Shown here: one piece after another, positions 34,518 through 43,933 of the stretch | How the letters are laid out: each line of letters starts with the position of its first letter | Numbering within the stretch: position 1 is the first letter of the stretch | Assembly (NCBI RefSeq): GCF_030378065.1 | Contig: NZ_JAUCGJ010000020.1 | Location: forward strand, 1 to 64,000 | Source: Candidatus Venteria ishoeyi | Lineage (GTDB): Bacteria > Pseudomonadota > Gammaproteobacteria > Beggiatoales > Beggiatoaceae | Length of the DNA: 64,000 nucleotides | Direction of reading: 5' to 3' | The notes under the pieces: model-generated | Told to the model about the DNA's origin: nothing | Seen by the model: only the letters and a program-made list of their open reading frames with translations | Database searches by the model: none | Program-made: the position numbers and the translations under genes

Positions 34518-36980
34518 TTATTCCGTTTTTTTCGGCTTATCAACCAGCCGTAGCGCATTTGCCACCACCAGCAAAGAACTGGCAGACATGCCGATGGCTG
34601 CCATCCACGGCAGAATATATCCCATTGCCGCTGCGGGCAGTGCCAGCAGGTTATAAGCCACTGCCCAGCTCAGGTTTTGGCGGATAATACGCAGGGTTTT
34701 TTGCGCGGTTTTAACACCACGTATCAGTTGCGGTAATTGTTCACTGAGTAAAATCATATCGGCTGTGGCGCGCGCAACCTGAGTGCCGCTGCCCATGGCG
34801 ATGGAGATTTGTGCCTGTGCCAGCACTGGCGCATCATTGACGCCATCACCCACCATTGCCACCACTGCGCCCTGTGCCTGCAAGGCTTTGACTTCTTCCA
34901 GTTTACCTGCGGGAGACAGATCATAAACCACCTTGTTAATACCCACAGCCTGCGCAACGCGCTGCGCACTGTGTTGATGATCGCCAGTTAATAATAGTAC
35001 TTCGATACCTTGTTGTTGCAAGTCCTGAATTAAATCCGGGCTGCCGGGACGAATACTGTCGCCTAAAGCAAAAACGGCTTGTATCGCTTGTTGGTTTGCC
35101 AGCCAGACCAGTGCGTAACCATCTATTTCGAGCTGTTCCCGCTGTTGCTCGCTGATTTGAATCGTGGTTTGCGCCTGAATAAAACGTGATGTGCCGATAA
35201 ACCAGGTTTCTCCATTAATCGTGCCGGATAAACCTGCGCCGGGTTGGTTGACCACCGCTTGCGCCTGTAAATTAACGCGCTGTTCAAAATCGGTGGCGGC
35301 TGCAATTAAGGCTTTACCCAGCGGATGCTCGGAATGCTGTTCCAGTGCTGCAGCAATCTGTAAGCATTCAGCTTCATTGCGTTTGCCTGGCGTATGTACT
35401 TTTTGTAAGTGCAGCGCGCCATCCGTTAAGGTACCGGTCTTATCAAATACAAAATGCGTGGCCCGCGCCAGGGTTTCCAGGGCGTGTCCGCGCGTGGTTA
35501 GCAAGCCGTAGCCGCTGAGTGTACCAGTAGCGGCAGTAATTGCCGTTGGCGTTGCCAGCGACAGCGCGCAGGGGCAGGTAACGACCAATACTGACAGGGT
35601 GATTGCCAGCCATAGTTCAGGTGAAATCTGCCACCAGTACAAAGCCACCACCGCAGCCAATACCAGCACCGCGAGTACAAAATACGCTGCGGCTCGATCT
35701 GCCAGTTGGGTGATATAAGGTTTTTCGCTCTGGGCGCGCTCCAGCAGGCGTAAAATCTGGGATAACAAGGTATCCTGCCCAACTTCCGTAACCTGCATCA
35801 GCAGTGGGCTTTCTATGTTGATGGTGCCGGCGCTTAATTTATCCCCCACGCCACGCGGACGCGGCAGGCTTTCACCGGTGAGCAGCGCTTCATCCACGCT
35901 GGATTGCCCCGTAATCACTTCGCCATCGGTGGGGATGTTGTCGCCCGGTACAATCCGCACTCTATCACCGGGCTGTAATTCCGCCACTGGTACGGCTTCT
36001 TCCTTGCCATTATCCAGCACCCGCGTGGCAATGGCGGGTACCATTTGTACCAGTGATTCTGCGGCCTGACTGCTGCGTTGCCGTGCCATGAGTTCAAAAT
36101 AACGCGCCAGCAGCAGGAAAAACACAAACATCACTACCGAGTCGTAATAGACATGTCCACCGCTACCGGAAACCGTGGTCCAAAGACTGCCAAGGAAAGC
36201 CAGACTGATGCCCAGTGATACCGGCACATCCATACCAGCCTGACGATGAGACAAGTCGCGCCATGCGGAGCGAAAAAAAGGTACGGCGGAATAGCCCATC
36301 ACCGGTAGTGTCAATAACAGGTTTAGCCAGTGAAATAACTGCCGGAAACTGCTTTCCATGCCATAAAAATCACCCGCATATAAAGCCACGGAGACCATCA
36401 TCACCTGCATCCCGAATAGACCGGCAAATCCCAGGCGGCGCAATTGTTGCTTGCGTTCTTTTTCCAATATTGCCTGCGCCTGTGTGGGATCGTAAGGATG
36501 CGCCAGATAACCGATGGCGCTGATGGCCTGTAATATCTGGCTGAGTTGAATTTCTCTTTCATCCCATACCACGCGGGCGCGGTGGGTGGAGTAGTTCACC
36601 CGCACTTCCACCACTCCCGGCAAGCTGCGCAAATGCCGCTCATTGAGCCAGACGCAGGCCGCGCAGGTGATACCTTCAAGAATTAAAGCGGCTTCCCGGC
36701 GATGCTCGTCTTCCAGTTGCCGCACAAAACGCCGCTGAATATCGGGGTTGTCATAATGCTGGGTTTGACGCAAAAACTCAGGCACCACTTCCTGTCCGGT
36801 GGGTGCGTTATCGGTGCGAAAGCGATAAAAATCATCCAGACCGCTGTTGACAATGGCTTCGGCAACCGCCTGACAGCCTACGCAACACATGGCGCGATCT
36901 TCGCCATCAATATGCACGGCAAGATGAATATGTTCGGGCACTGGCAGTCCGCAGTGATAACAAGACGTTTGTTCAGACAT
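34518..36980 (-). CDS. ccoI: Copper-exporting P-type ATPase, CcoI/FixI type
   Basis: The 820-residue P1B-type ATPase starts with a cysteine cluster (CYHCGLPVP; MCCVGCQAV) and a heavy-metal-associated domain with GITCAACVW, the layout of CcoI/FixI and not of CopA. The ion path motif CPCALSLATP, the phosphorylation site DKTGTLT and the hinge GDGVNDAP are intact. CcoI supplies copper for assembly of cbb3 cytochrome oxidase. The usual neighbours ccoS, ccoG and ccoN are not next to it, so it is displaced from the cbb3 cluster. It lies directly upstream of the tRNA operon on the same strand. Confidence 0.9.
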   Translation of the reverse strand: MSEQTSCYHCGLPVPEHIHLAVHIDGEDRAMCCVGCQAVAEAIVNSGLDDFYRFRTDNAPTGQEVVPEFLRQTQHYDNPDIQRRFVRQLEDEHRREAALILEGITCAACVWLNERHLRSLPGVVEVRVNYSTHRARVVWDEREIQLSQILQAISAIGYLAHPYDPTQAQAILEKERKQQLRRLGFAGLFGMQVMMVSVALYAGDFYGMESSFRQLFHWLNLLLTLPVMGYSAVPFFRSAWRDLSHRQAGMDVPVSLGISLAFLGSLWTTVSGSGGHVYYDSVVMFVFFLLLARYFELMARQRSSQAAESLVQMVPAIATRVLDNGKEEAVPVAELQPGDRVRIVPGDNIPTDGEVITGQSSVDEALLTGESLPRPRGVGDKLSAGTINIESPLLMQVTEVGQDTLLSQILRLLERAQSEKPYITQLADRAAAYFVLAVLVLAAVVALYWWQISPELWLAITLSVLVVTCPCALSLATPTAITAATGTLSGYGLLTTRGHALETLARATHFVFDKTGTLTDGALHLQKVHTPGKRNEAECLQIAAALEQHSEHPLGKALIAAATDFEQRVNLQAQAVVNQPGAGLSGTINGETWFIGTSRFIQAQTTIQISEQQREQLEIDGYALVWLANQQAIQAVFALGDSIRPGSPDLIQDLQQQGIEVLLLTGDHQHSAQRVAQAVGINKVVYDLSPAGKLEEVKALQAQGAVVAMVGDGVNDAPVLAQAQISIAMGSGTQVARATADMILLSEQLPQLIRGVKTAQKTLRIIRQNLSWAVAYNLLALPAAAMGYILPWMAAIGMSASSLLVVANALRLVDKPKKTE

Positions 36981-37040
36981 GGGGATTTAATTTAGTGGAT
37001 AAACTGAGTGATGTTTAATGTGGGTTTTTAAAAAATATGC

Positions 37041-37100
37041 AAATCCAGCACATGTTATCAATAACCCGCCATGAGGTGAAAGTAATTTTCAGTATCTTGT
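37041..37100. repeat. Repeat family B, partial copy
   Basis: AAATCCAGCACATGTTATCA, GCCATGAGGTGAAAG and TAATTTTCAG follow in the order seen in the copies at 6961 and 7268; the hairpin block is lost. This stretch and the next two entries occupy the 500-base gap upstream of ccoI, and the AT-rich 37200-37480 shows nothing else. Confidence 0.65.
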
Positions 37101-37143
37101 GTACCCAGATTATCTATAGGCATTCAGTCTCTCCCTGGGAGCG

Positions 37144-37181
37144 CCGACTTGCAGTCGGTACGGGCGGCTGAAAGCCACCCG
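37144..37181. repeat. Twin hairpin repeat
   Basis: CCGACTTGCAGTCGG is followed two bases later by CGGGCGGCTGAAAGCCACCCG, two adjacent GC-rich hairpins standing out in an AT-rich gap. The form resembles dispersed extragenic repeats. Confidence 0.65.
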
Positions 37182-37487
37182 CCCCAGGGGAAGTGAACGG
37201 GTACAAGTAAGTAAGCAAATATGCAATAAAATATAATTTTTTGTAATAAAAAAATAAAAAATTGACAAGATCATATTATGGGTACTACCTTATTTATTAC
37301 AGGGATTTAGTTGTGTGTGAATTATTTACAATAATATCTACAATAAATTGGACTAATAAAAATGAGTTATTCTTACTCTTTATATTTTTTATTTACTTTA
37401 AATGAATAGATAATGCTGCTTCAAGCAGTACCTCCATTAAAACAAGCTGTGGATTATACTTGTTTGCTTAGTATTTATGGTGTAATT

Positions 37488-37751
37488 ATGAATAAATTTC
37501 TTACAAATACAAAAAGTTATAATAATATAAAAAAATTTATTTCCTATCTTTTTTTGATTATGGCAATTGTTTATTTTTTGGGGCTGTTACTTATTGCCGT
37601 TGCTATAACAGGTTGCTTAATTTTTAGTTTACAATTTTTATCCAAAATATGCTGTAGTACTGGCTATAGGTGGCATGTGTTAGGAGGCTGTCTGAAAATA
37701 GCAAAACCAGTGATATTACCAAAATCAACTCATTACTTATCAATGAGTTAA
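37488..37751 (+). CDS. Possible small membrane protein
   Basis: An 87-codon frame from ATG (MNKFLTNTKSYNNIKKF) contains one or two strong hydrophobic helices (YLFLIMAIVYFLGLLLIAVA). The region is very AT-rich, no ribosome site is clear, and the last 23 codons lie inside a palindromic element that supplies the stop. It may be real but short of evidence. Confidence 0.25.
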   Translation: MNKFLTNTKSYNNIKKFISYLFLIMAIVYFLGLLLIAVAITGCLIFSLQFLSKICCSTGYRWHVLGGCLKIAKPVILPKSTHYLSMS

Positions 37752-37791
37752 AAAACCAGTTTCTTGAAAAACTGAGTTTTCGGACAGTCTC
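37681..37791. repeat. MITE-like element with GGCTGTC ends, copy 1
   Basis: TAGGAGGCTGTCTGAAAA at the left and TTTTCGGACAGTCTCATG at the right are inverted repeats bounding 111 bases with an internal CTCATT/AATGAG hairpin. No transposase gene is present. It lies at the 3' end of the polysaccharide operon and may serve as its terminator. Confidence 0.7.
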
Positions 37792-37827
37792 ATGGGTAAT
37801 ATATGAACACATATCTCTCAGATTTTA

Positions 37828-39234
37828 TTATTGATCAATAAGAAAGTGAATAACGGGCGTTCTTACCCATAATAAGAACATGCCGATCAATACAAATAAG
37901 CTACCGACAATGGCACCGAGCAGGGCAAATTTTTTCTTGGGCGCGCTGGGGCGATCCGGTAGATTAGGCGGGTCAAGGATTTGTATCAGGGGATAGCTGG
38001 CGTGGGTGTCGGATTTTCCGGCATCAATTCTCGCTAAAGCCGAGCTGAATGCGGCGCTGTCAATTTGGTGGGCGCGTTTGAGGCGCGTGAGTTCGGCGGT
38101 CTGCCTGGCGGTATCGCTGAGTTGCTGGCGGAAATCTTTAATTTGCTGAGTTAAATACTGATTTTGCGCTGCCAGGGCTTTGCTGTCAACATCGGTTTCT
38201 ATCATTTGTTGATAAAGCTGGGCGCGCACGCTGTTTTCCTGTAATGCCAGAGCAGTGAGTTGTTTTTTATTCACCTTGCCAATCAGTTGCCGTGCTTGTT
38301 GTAATAAACCCTGCCAACTTGCCTGGGCAACTTTTTGAGCACTTTTTAATTGCGGGTGCTGCGCCCCCCATTTTGCCTGTGCCTGACGGTATTCAACCTG
38401 AGCCTTGGCGTATTGCTGTTGGTAACGGGTATACAAGGGATCATTACGCAGTAATAAAGCATCGGCAACCTGGCTGGGGTTAAGATGCAGTTGTTTCATC
38501 AGGGTGTGTAGTCGCGCTTCTGCGGCAGCCTGACGAATTTGAATATCTGCTTGTTGTTTTTGCAGGTCGAGTAATGTACGCGCTAAGTCGCTACTTTGTT
38601 GTTCTGAAATCAGGTAATGACGGCTTTGGAAATCGGCTAAAGCCTGACGGCTGAGATTGAGGCGTTGATTAAATTGTGCCAACATTTGTTTTACAGCATG
38701 GTCGCGCAGGTGCAGTTCTTCCTTGCGCAGTTGTTCGAGTTGTTGTTGAAATGCGCTGTGAAAGGCTTGAGCTTTTTGTTGTGCAAATTCAGGTGTGGAC
38801 GCGCTGATCTTAAACAGCAGCAGGCTGGTTTGGGGAATGAGTTTGATTTTAGGCTTGCCTAATTCAGCCATTGTCAGTTTGAGTGATTCAGCAGTGCTTC
38901 CCAGGACACGGGGGCTGAGCGCGATATGCTGATAGTTCACCTTAGGGCTGAGATCATGACTGCCATAAGCTGAACTGCTGCTGCTGGCGATTTGCCCCAC
39001 GCCACTCAGGTTGACGTTGGCCCCCGCTCCCGTACCGGGCAGAATTAAAGTCCAGGCACTGGTGTAGCTGCGCGGGGTTAACAGGATATAACTCAGACTG
39101 GCAGCCCAAATCAGACCCAGGCAGAGTAATAACAGCAGGAGATAGCGCAGCCAGCGTTGTGGGCGGTTAACCCGCCATAATAATAAACGCTGCCATAAGG
39201 GACGATGCTGTCTGGCATATTCAAGGGTTTCCAT
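37828..39234 (-). CDS. Wzz/GumC-type polysaccharide co-polymerase
   Basis: The 468-residue protein has two membrane helices (about 29-51 and near 440-458) flanking a long periplasmic region that is largely coiled coil, with a PNLPDRPSAPKKK proline-rich segment before the second helix, all standard for Wzz/PCP proteins. They set polysaccharide chain length and link synthesis to the outer-membrane exporter. No tyrosine-kinase domain is fused. It is the last gene of the operon, 28 bases after the Wza-type gene. Confidence 0.87.
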   Translation of the reverse strand: METLEYARQHRPLWQRLLLWRVNRPQRWLRYLLLLLLCLGLIWAASLSYILLTPRSYTSAWTLILPGTGAGANVNLSGVGQIASSSSSAYGSHDLSPKVNYQHIALSPRVLGSTAESLKLTMAELGKPKIKLIPQTSLLLFKISASTPEFAQQKAQAFHSAFQQQLEQLRKEELHLRDHAVKQMLAQFNQRLNLSRQALADFQSRHYLISEQQSSDLARTLLDLQKQQADIQIRQAAAEARLHTLMKQLHLNPSQVADALLLRNDPLYTRYQQQYAKAQVEYRQAQAKWGAQHPQLKSAQKVAQASWQGLLQQARQLIGKVNKKQLTALALQENSVRAQLYQQMIETDVDSKALAAQNQYLTQQIKDFRQQLSDTARQTAELTRLKRAHQIDSAAFSSALARIDAGKSDTHASYPLIQILDPPNLPDRPSAPKKKFALLGAIVGSLFVLIGMFLLWVRTPVIHFLIDQ

Positions 39235-39262
39235 TGTACTTGAAGTTCAAAAGAGCTATGAA

Positions 39263-40435
39263 TCAGTTGCCAGAGCCGGTTTGCAACAGACGCAATAAGG
39301 TCAGCGGGGTGAGTATATCGCTGAAGCTGCGGGCAATATCACGAATATTTGTCACTCCAGAGTCATAACAGGCAATCCCGTCATTAGGCATTAAGTACGG
39401 ATTGTGTTGTAAGTTATCAGCTTGTTGCAATAATTGGCCCAAAGCGTATTCCTGCACCTGCGGCTGCCGGGTTTTTAAGTGATGGGTTAAATGCAGTATC
39501 TGGCGGCGGGCATTGGTACTTTGCGTGCCACCCACGCAGTTACCGGCTAATACCCCCTGTAATAAGCGGCTGCCATAGGGCAGGCTGCTGCTGTCGCTGC
39601 CTATCGCGGCTTTGGCATTGGCGTCAGCGGGTATACTGAGATTGGAAATAAATACCCGAAAGCCGGGCGGGGTGATTGCTGAAGTCTTTAATAACTCATT
39701 TTGCAGGCATTGCTGGCTGGGTACTTCCAAATGATCTCCAGCAATCAGCGGAATGTCAGTGCTGGTTTGATGGGTATATAAATATTGCAGATTAATGCAC
39801 CAGGATTGATTGCCACGGGTCAGGCGAATACGTTGTATATCCGCATCGGGACGTACACCACCGGCATTAGCCAGGGCCTGGGTTAGAAAACGCCCGGTGG
39901 CGTGTTGCCCCGTTTTTTGTAGTGGTCGCTGGGCTTGAAATTCCGGGTCTTTGGCATTAATGGTAACCGGCCCAGGATGAAACACCGCGCCACTGACCTG
40001 TACCTGCACCCCGGCCCAGTTTAATGGCGTGATGCTGATTTGAATCAAATCCGGGCGCAGTAGTTGCGCGTCAAGCAGGGCCTGGCTCAGCTTTTGTTGT
40101 AACTGGCTCAGCGTCAACCCCTGGGTAGCCAGGGGCTGAAGATGGGGAATATGTAATTGCCCATCCATATCAATTTCAAAAATACCACTGAAATCAGTGC
40201 CTTCATGCACATCTACCCGTATCCGGTCGCCGCTGGACAGGGTGAAACGGGGCAGTTGCTGCGGTGCAGGCGGTGCGGTCTGCGCCAGTGGCGGACAATA
40301 ATCCAGTGATTTTGTCTGGCTGTCGGTTGCTGGCAGAATAGTTGGGGAATGTGTGCAGCCTGTCAGACATAAAAGAAAAACCAGGACAGCTATCGGTTTT
40401 TTGCTTTTTTTCTGTTTATAACAGATGTTGTTCAT
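39263..40435 (-). CDS. Wza-type polysaccharide export lipoprotein
   Basis: The lipobox LCLTGC marks an outer-membrane lipoprotein. Residues 64-150 form a Poly_export domain (LSSGDRIRVDVHEGTDFSG) followed by SLBB-like segments (VQVSGAVFHPGPVTI). The C-terminal third is variable. Such proteins form the outer-membrane channel for capsule or exopolysaccharide. It begins five bases after the STAS gene, so export and regulator genes are translationally close. Confidence 0.87.
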   Translation of the reverse strand: MNNICYKQKKSKKPIAVLVFLLCLTGCTHSPTILPATDSQTKSLDYCPPLAQTAPPAPQQLPRFTLSSGDRIRVDVHEGTDFSGIFEIDMDGQLHIPHLQPLATQGLTLSQLQQKLSQALLDAQLLRPDLIQISITPLNWAGVQVQVSGAVFHPGPVTINAKDPEFQAQRPLQKTGQHATGRFLTQALANAGGVRPDADIQRIRLTRGNQSWCINLQYLYTHQTSTDIPLIAGDHLEVPSQQCLQNELLKTSAITPPGFRVFISNLSIPADANAKAAIGSDSSSLPYGSRLLQGVLAGNCVGGTQSTNARRQILHLTHHLKTRQPQVQEYALGQLLQQADNLQHNPYLMPNDGIACYDSGVTNIRDIARSFSDILTPLTLLRLLQTGSGN

Positions 40436-40440
40436 CCTGA

Positions 40441-40788
40441 TTAAGGTAGATTTTGAAAATAAGCAAGCGCCGCCGGATCATCAGCAAACAGCTTGAATAC
40501 CTGATGTAACTGAGTTAATTCAATTAAAGCCTGTACCGAGCCGGTAATTTGAGTTAAAACCACTTCACCTTGTTTTTCCCGTATCGCTTTGAGGGCGGAA
40601 ATCAATACCGATAAGCCACTGGAATCCATAAAATTAACGTCTGCCAGATTTAAGATTAATTTGCCTTGACCCGCTTCAATGATGGGTTTTAAGGCTTCGC
40701 GTATTTCGCTGGCATTCGCCATGACCAGTTGCCCTGATAAGGCGACCAGATCAATATTGCCATGTTGTTCATAGTGAAATTTCATCAT
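40441..40788 (-). CDS. STAS-domain anti-sigma-factor antagonist
   Basis: The 115-residue single STAS domain carries the phosphorylation motif MDSSGLSVLISAL, where Ser is the target of an RsbW-type kinase. In a partner switch the dephosphorylated form binds the kinase or a downstream target. ATGATG at the start overlaps the stop of the kinase gene. A role in controlling polysaccharide production is inferred from the operon. Confidence 0.92.
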   Translation of the reverse strand: MMKFHYEQHGNIDLVALSGQLVMANASEIREALKPIIEAGQGKLILNLADVNFMDSSGLSVLISALKAIREKQGEVVLTQITGSVQALIELTQLHQVFKLFADDPAALAYFQNLP

Positions 40789-41225
40789 TCAGTTCCTGTG
40801 TTGTCCTCTGGATAATATTTATAAAAACATAAATGGTTGTATTTTCCTTTCCGCTGATAAGCAATCTCATCAATACATTGTTGAATGATAGTGATACCCC
40901 GCCCGCCTTCATCTAAGTTTTCAAGCGTGATATTCATGGCTGGAGCTTGCCATATCTCATCAGCTACACAGCAGCCTTGATCATAAAAATGAATTTCAAG
41001 CCGATGTTGTTGTAACACAACCTGCACCTGGATTGTGTGCTCTGTTTGTTCATTATCCACATAAGCGTGGACAATAATATTATTGAGGCTTTCCACCGTG
41101 GCTAAATGTACTGCCTGTACAGCTTGCGGCGGTAATGGTGTTAGTGTCGCCAAGCCAGCGACACAAGTGGCCAGGGGAATAATATTTTCCGCTGTAGCAT
41201 GAATACTTAAATCAATTTTCTGCAT
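40785..41225 (-). CDS. RsbW-like serine kinase / anti-sigma factor
   Basis: The 146-residue protein is a stand-alone HATPase_c domain with the N box ESLNNIIVHAY and the later GGRGITIIQQCID block, typical of RsbW/SpoIIAB-like kinases. It should phosphorylate the STAS protein encoded next, with which it shares a four-base ATGA overlap. The ATG at 41225 is preferred to an upstream TTG. No sigma factor gene lies nearby, so the target of the switch may be an enzyme of the polysaccharide machinery. Confidence 0.9.
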   Translation of the reverse strand: MQKIDLSIHATAENIIPLATCVAGLATLTPLPPQAVQAVHLATVESLNNIIVHAYVDNEQTEHTIQVQVVLQQHRLEIHFYDQGCCVADEIWQAPAMNITLENLDEGGRGITIIQQCIDEIAYQRKGKYNHLCFYKYYPEDNTGTE

Positions 41226-41309
41226 AAGCTGAGCCAACCTGGTTGGGCTGTTGGGTAATAAAGATGGGTATACTGCGCCTTACTCTCATGATGGTTTACC
41301 AACAACTTC

Positions 41310-42509
41310 TTAGGTTTTAATTAAAGCGCTGTTTTCCAGCACTAATAAGGTTACATCATCATCAAAATTATTGCTGCCCCGCCAACTGCGTAACTGCGCT
41401 CCCAAACCATCTAATAAACGGGATAAATCCAGCTTACGGCTGCTTTTTAAGTAATCGCTTAAATGCAGCGTGCCAAATTCTTCCCCCGCCTCATTTAAGC
41501 ATTCCGTGACACCATCTGAATAAATAATCAGGCGCTCTCCGGGTAACAGGGATAAATGCTGTGTATTGTAATGAAATTCTGGCAGCATACCCACGGGAAA
41601 GCCGTGTTGACCGCAGCTTTGAACCTCGCCTTGTCTAGTCACATGCAGCGGCTTGGGATGACCCGCCTGGGTAAAGGCAATCGCATTTTGCTGGGTATCA
41701 ATCACCCCGTACAGCAGGGTAAAGTATAAATCTTCATTATTATCTTTGGATTGAAATAACTGATTTAAATCATCGACCACATCGGCAGGTGGACGCGGCT
41801 GCCATTGCTCTTCCCGATATTCCAGCAACAGCCCGGGGCTTTCCTGATGATTGATGATGCGATGATATAAGGCAAAAGACAATAAGGCAGAGCGCACGCC
41901 ATGACCGGAAACATCCAGTTGATAAAAAGCGATATGACGCGGCGTTAAGGAAAAAAAATTCAGCATATCCCCGGCGACAAATTCCGAGGGATAAAAACGC
42001 CAGTCAAATTGATAGTCTTGAATTTGCTTGGGGGCGGGTAATAATCTGCGCTGGGTTTGTGCGGCAGCTTTTAAGCTGCGATGAATCTGAGACTGGGCAT
42101 CAAGTAAATTTTGGTTACGCTCCGCCAGGCGGCGTTCTAAATCGATCACGCGTTGTCCCGCTTGCAAACGCACTCGCAATTCGTTTTTATCCACGGGTTT
42201 TAATAAAAAATCATCAGCACCGGCTTCCATGCCTTCAATTAATGCCGATTTTTGATCTTTCTGGGTTAAAACAACAATATAAATATAGTGGGGTGTATTT
42301 TCTGCCCGAATTTTTTTACATAGTGCCAAACCATCCATATTGGGCATCAGCCAATCGGTTAAGACTAATGCCAGGTCAGGGTGTTGTTGTAATAATTGCC
42401 ACGCCTGTAGCCCGTCACGGGCGCTGATAACCTCATAGCCATATTGTTTTAATAAGACTTTAAGAAATAAGCGAGTACTGTCCGAGTCTTCTGCTATTAA
42501 AATTTTCAT
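41310..42509 (-). CDS. Response regulator with PP2C (SpoIIE/RsbU-like) phosphatase
   Basis: An N-terminal receiver (ILIAEDSDSTR; phospho-acceptor Asp in LVLTDWLMPNMDG) is linked by a coiled coil to a PP2C-type phosphatase with YPSEFVAGDMLNFF, LDVSGHGVRSALLS and IIYSDGVTECLN. It should dephosphorylate the STAS antagonist when phosphorylated, closing a kinase-to-partner-switch chain. The ATG at 42509 overlaps the upstream stop as ATGA. The likely phosphate donor is the hybrid kinase of the same operon. Confidence 0.93.
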   Translation of the reverse strand: MKILIAEDSDSTRLFLKVLLKQYGYEVISARDGLQAWQLLQQHPDLALVLTDWLMPNMDGLALCKKIRAENTPHYIYIVVLTQKDQKSALIEGMEAGADDFLLKPVDKNELRVRLQAGQRVIDLERRLAERNQNLLDAQSQIHRSLKAAAQTQRRLLPAPKQIQDYQFDWRFYPSEFVAGDMLNFFSLTPRHIAFYQLDVSGHGVRSALLSFALYHRIINHQESPGLLLEYREEQWQPRPPADVVDDLNQLFQSKDNNEDLYFTLLYGVIDTQQNAIAFTQAGHPKPLHVTRQGEVQSCGQHGFPVGMLPEFHYNTQHLSLLPGERLIIYSDGVTECLNEAGEEFGTLHLSDYLKSSRKLDLSRLLDGLGAQLRSWRGSNNFDDDVTLLVLENSALIKT

Positions 42510-43933
42510 CGCCAACTGCTGCTATGGAATAAGCATTTGAATCCCTGCCATAAGTATGCCAAATCTTTGCGGGTACTGCGCCGTTTGGTATAAAATGCAT
42601 CACTTAATAATTTTTCTTCCCAGGGTGCATTTTGAGGTAAGTCCAGTTGGGTGGGGCCAAGCAATCCTACCGGCGCTTGATCGCGCACCTTTTCCCAGGC
42701 TTCGTTTTGTTGCCCGACTTGTTCCGGGCTTAGCGGCGATACTCCAACCAGGCGTAAATCACCGCGCACAACTGCCCATAATTTAGGCAAATGGCGCAAA
42801 ACCGGCGCATTCAGATTCCATTCCCAGGTTAAAAAGTGTTGGCGTTGTTGTATGCCCAACTCATTAACCGCCAGCCGATTACCCTGATAACAGCGTGGCT
42901 GGCGCGGGTCTTGTTTTAATGCAGCAAGCAGAGATGCTGCCAGCCATAAGGGCAATGACAAGACTAGTAATAATGCACCCAAAATACGATGCAGCCAATC
43001 TGCCAAACGGGTGTTAAGCACCGCATTATCCAGATCAGCCAGTAAAAAACTGTCCGTGATATGGGTGACAGTGCCGCTATCAACGCGAATTAATTGATTC
43101 CCCTGCACTATCGCCTGATTGACTTCAACCAGTTCGCCAATATAGGTATTGGGTAAAATCACGCTGTGGCGCAAAATTGCCTGACGCTCCACAATCACAT
43201 GATCACTCACCACCACATCTTCCAGCAGTTCTACGCTGGGGTGAAGCTTGCACTCTGCGCCAATAAATGCCTGACCTTGTTTCAGGCTTTTTACGGCAAG
43301 CTGAGTACGGCGGCCTGCCGTCAAACCCAGAGCCAGTTTCCGCCCTGCTAAATCAATCCCGATAAAACGCCCGCTGGCTGCATCAAGATTGGCTTGATGG
43401 TAGTGGCGAAAATTACTGATAGTATTGTAACTGGCATCATTAAGCGTATAACAGGCGGCATCATGTGGTGTAGTTTTACCCAAACAGGCCAGCGCATCTG
43501 CGCTGATGCTTTGTTGTGGACAAAAACAAAAAGCCACCTGCCCGTCAATACTGCCATATAAAAGCGTTTCTGAAACCTGCTGTAAAAATTGTTTTAATAC
43601 GGGGCTTTGCAAAACATCACCACGTAATACCACATAAGCTTCCGTATCCAGCAGAGCCAAACGCGGTATTAAAGTATCCAGCTTTTCTTCACCCTGGCTT
43701 AAGGCATAAGTCAGATTCAAGCCCCAGCGCTGACCATCACCCAACTGCTGTTTAAAGGCTTCCGGCTCGCTGCCGATAACCACCAGCACGTCTTTTAAGC
43801 CCGCTCTGGCTATCACTTCCAGCGCATGAATAATCAAAGGCTTAGACACAACGGGCAATAAGGCCAAAGGCTGCTGCTCAGTCAGTGGCTTTAAGCTTTC
43901 TCCCAAACCATCGGCAATCAGAATAGCTTGCAT
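42506..43933 (-). CDS. Nucleotidyltransferase / left-handed helix / degenerate sugar-transferase fusion
   Basis: Residues 1-230 resemble sugar-1-phosphate nucleotidyltransferases (MQAILIADGLGESLKPLTEQ; LPVVSKPLIIHALEVI), but the usual GGxGTR signature is changed to ADGLGES. Hexapeptide-like turns occupy 225-280, then a membrane helix (ILGALLLVLSLPLWLAASLL) and a sugar-transferase-like tail with RGDLRLVGVSPL. In that tail the catalytic Asp-Glu before LPxLW is Arg-His, so it should be inactive. The start abuts the previous stop. A scaffold or regulatory role is as likely as catalysis. Confidence 0.75.
   Translation of the reverse strand: MQAILIADGLGESLKPLTEQQPLALLPVVSKPLIIHALEVIARAGLKDVLVVIGSEPEAFKQQLGDGQRWGLNLTYALSQGEEKLDTLIPRLALLDTEAYVVLRGDVLQSPVLKQFLQQVSETLLYGSIDGQVAFCFCPQQSISADALACLGKTTPHDAACYTLNDASYNTISNFRHYHQANLDAASGRFIGIDLAGRKLALGLTAGRRTQLAVKSLKQGQAFIGAECKLHPSVELLEDVVVSDHVIVERQAILRHSVILPNTYIGELVEVNQAIVQGNQLIRVDSGTVTHITDSFLLADLDNAVLNTRLADWLHRILGALLLVLSLPLWLAASLLAALKQDPRQPRCYQGNRLAVNELGIQQRQHFLTWEWNLNAPVLRHLPKLWAVVRGDLRLVGVSPLSPEQVGQQNEAWEKVRDQAPVGLLGPTQLDLPQNAPWEEKLLSDAFYTKRRSTRKDLAYLWQGFKCLFHSSSWR

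Noticed and set aside
36981-37260. Search for ccoS or other cbb3 assembly genes around ccoI
   Set aside because: No reading frame with the small CcoS pattern lies on either side; the gap holds repeats only.
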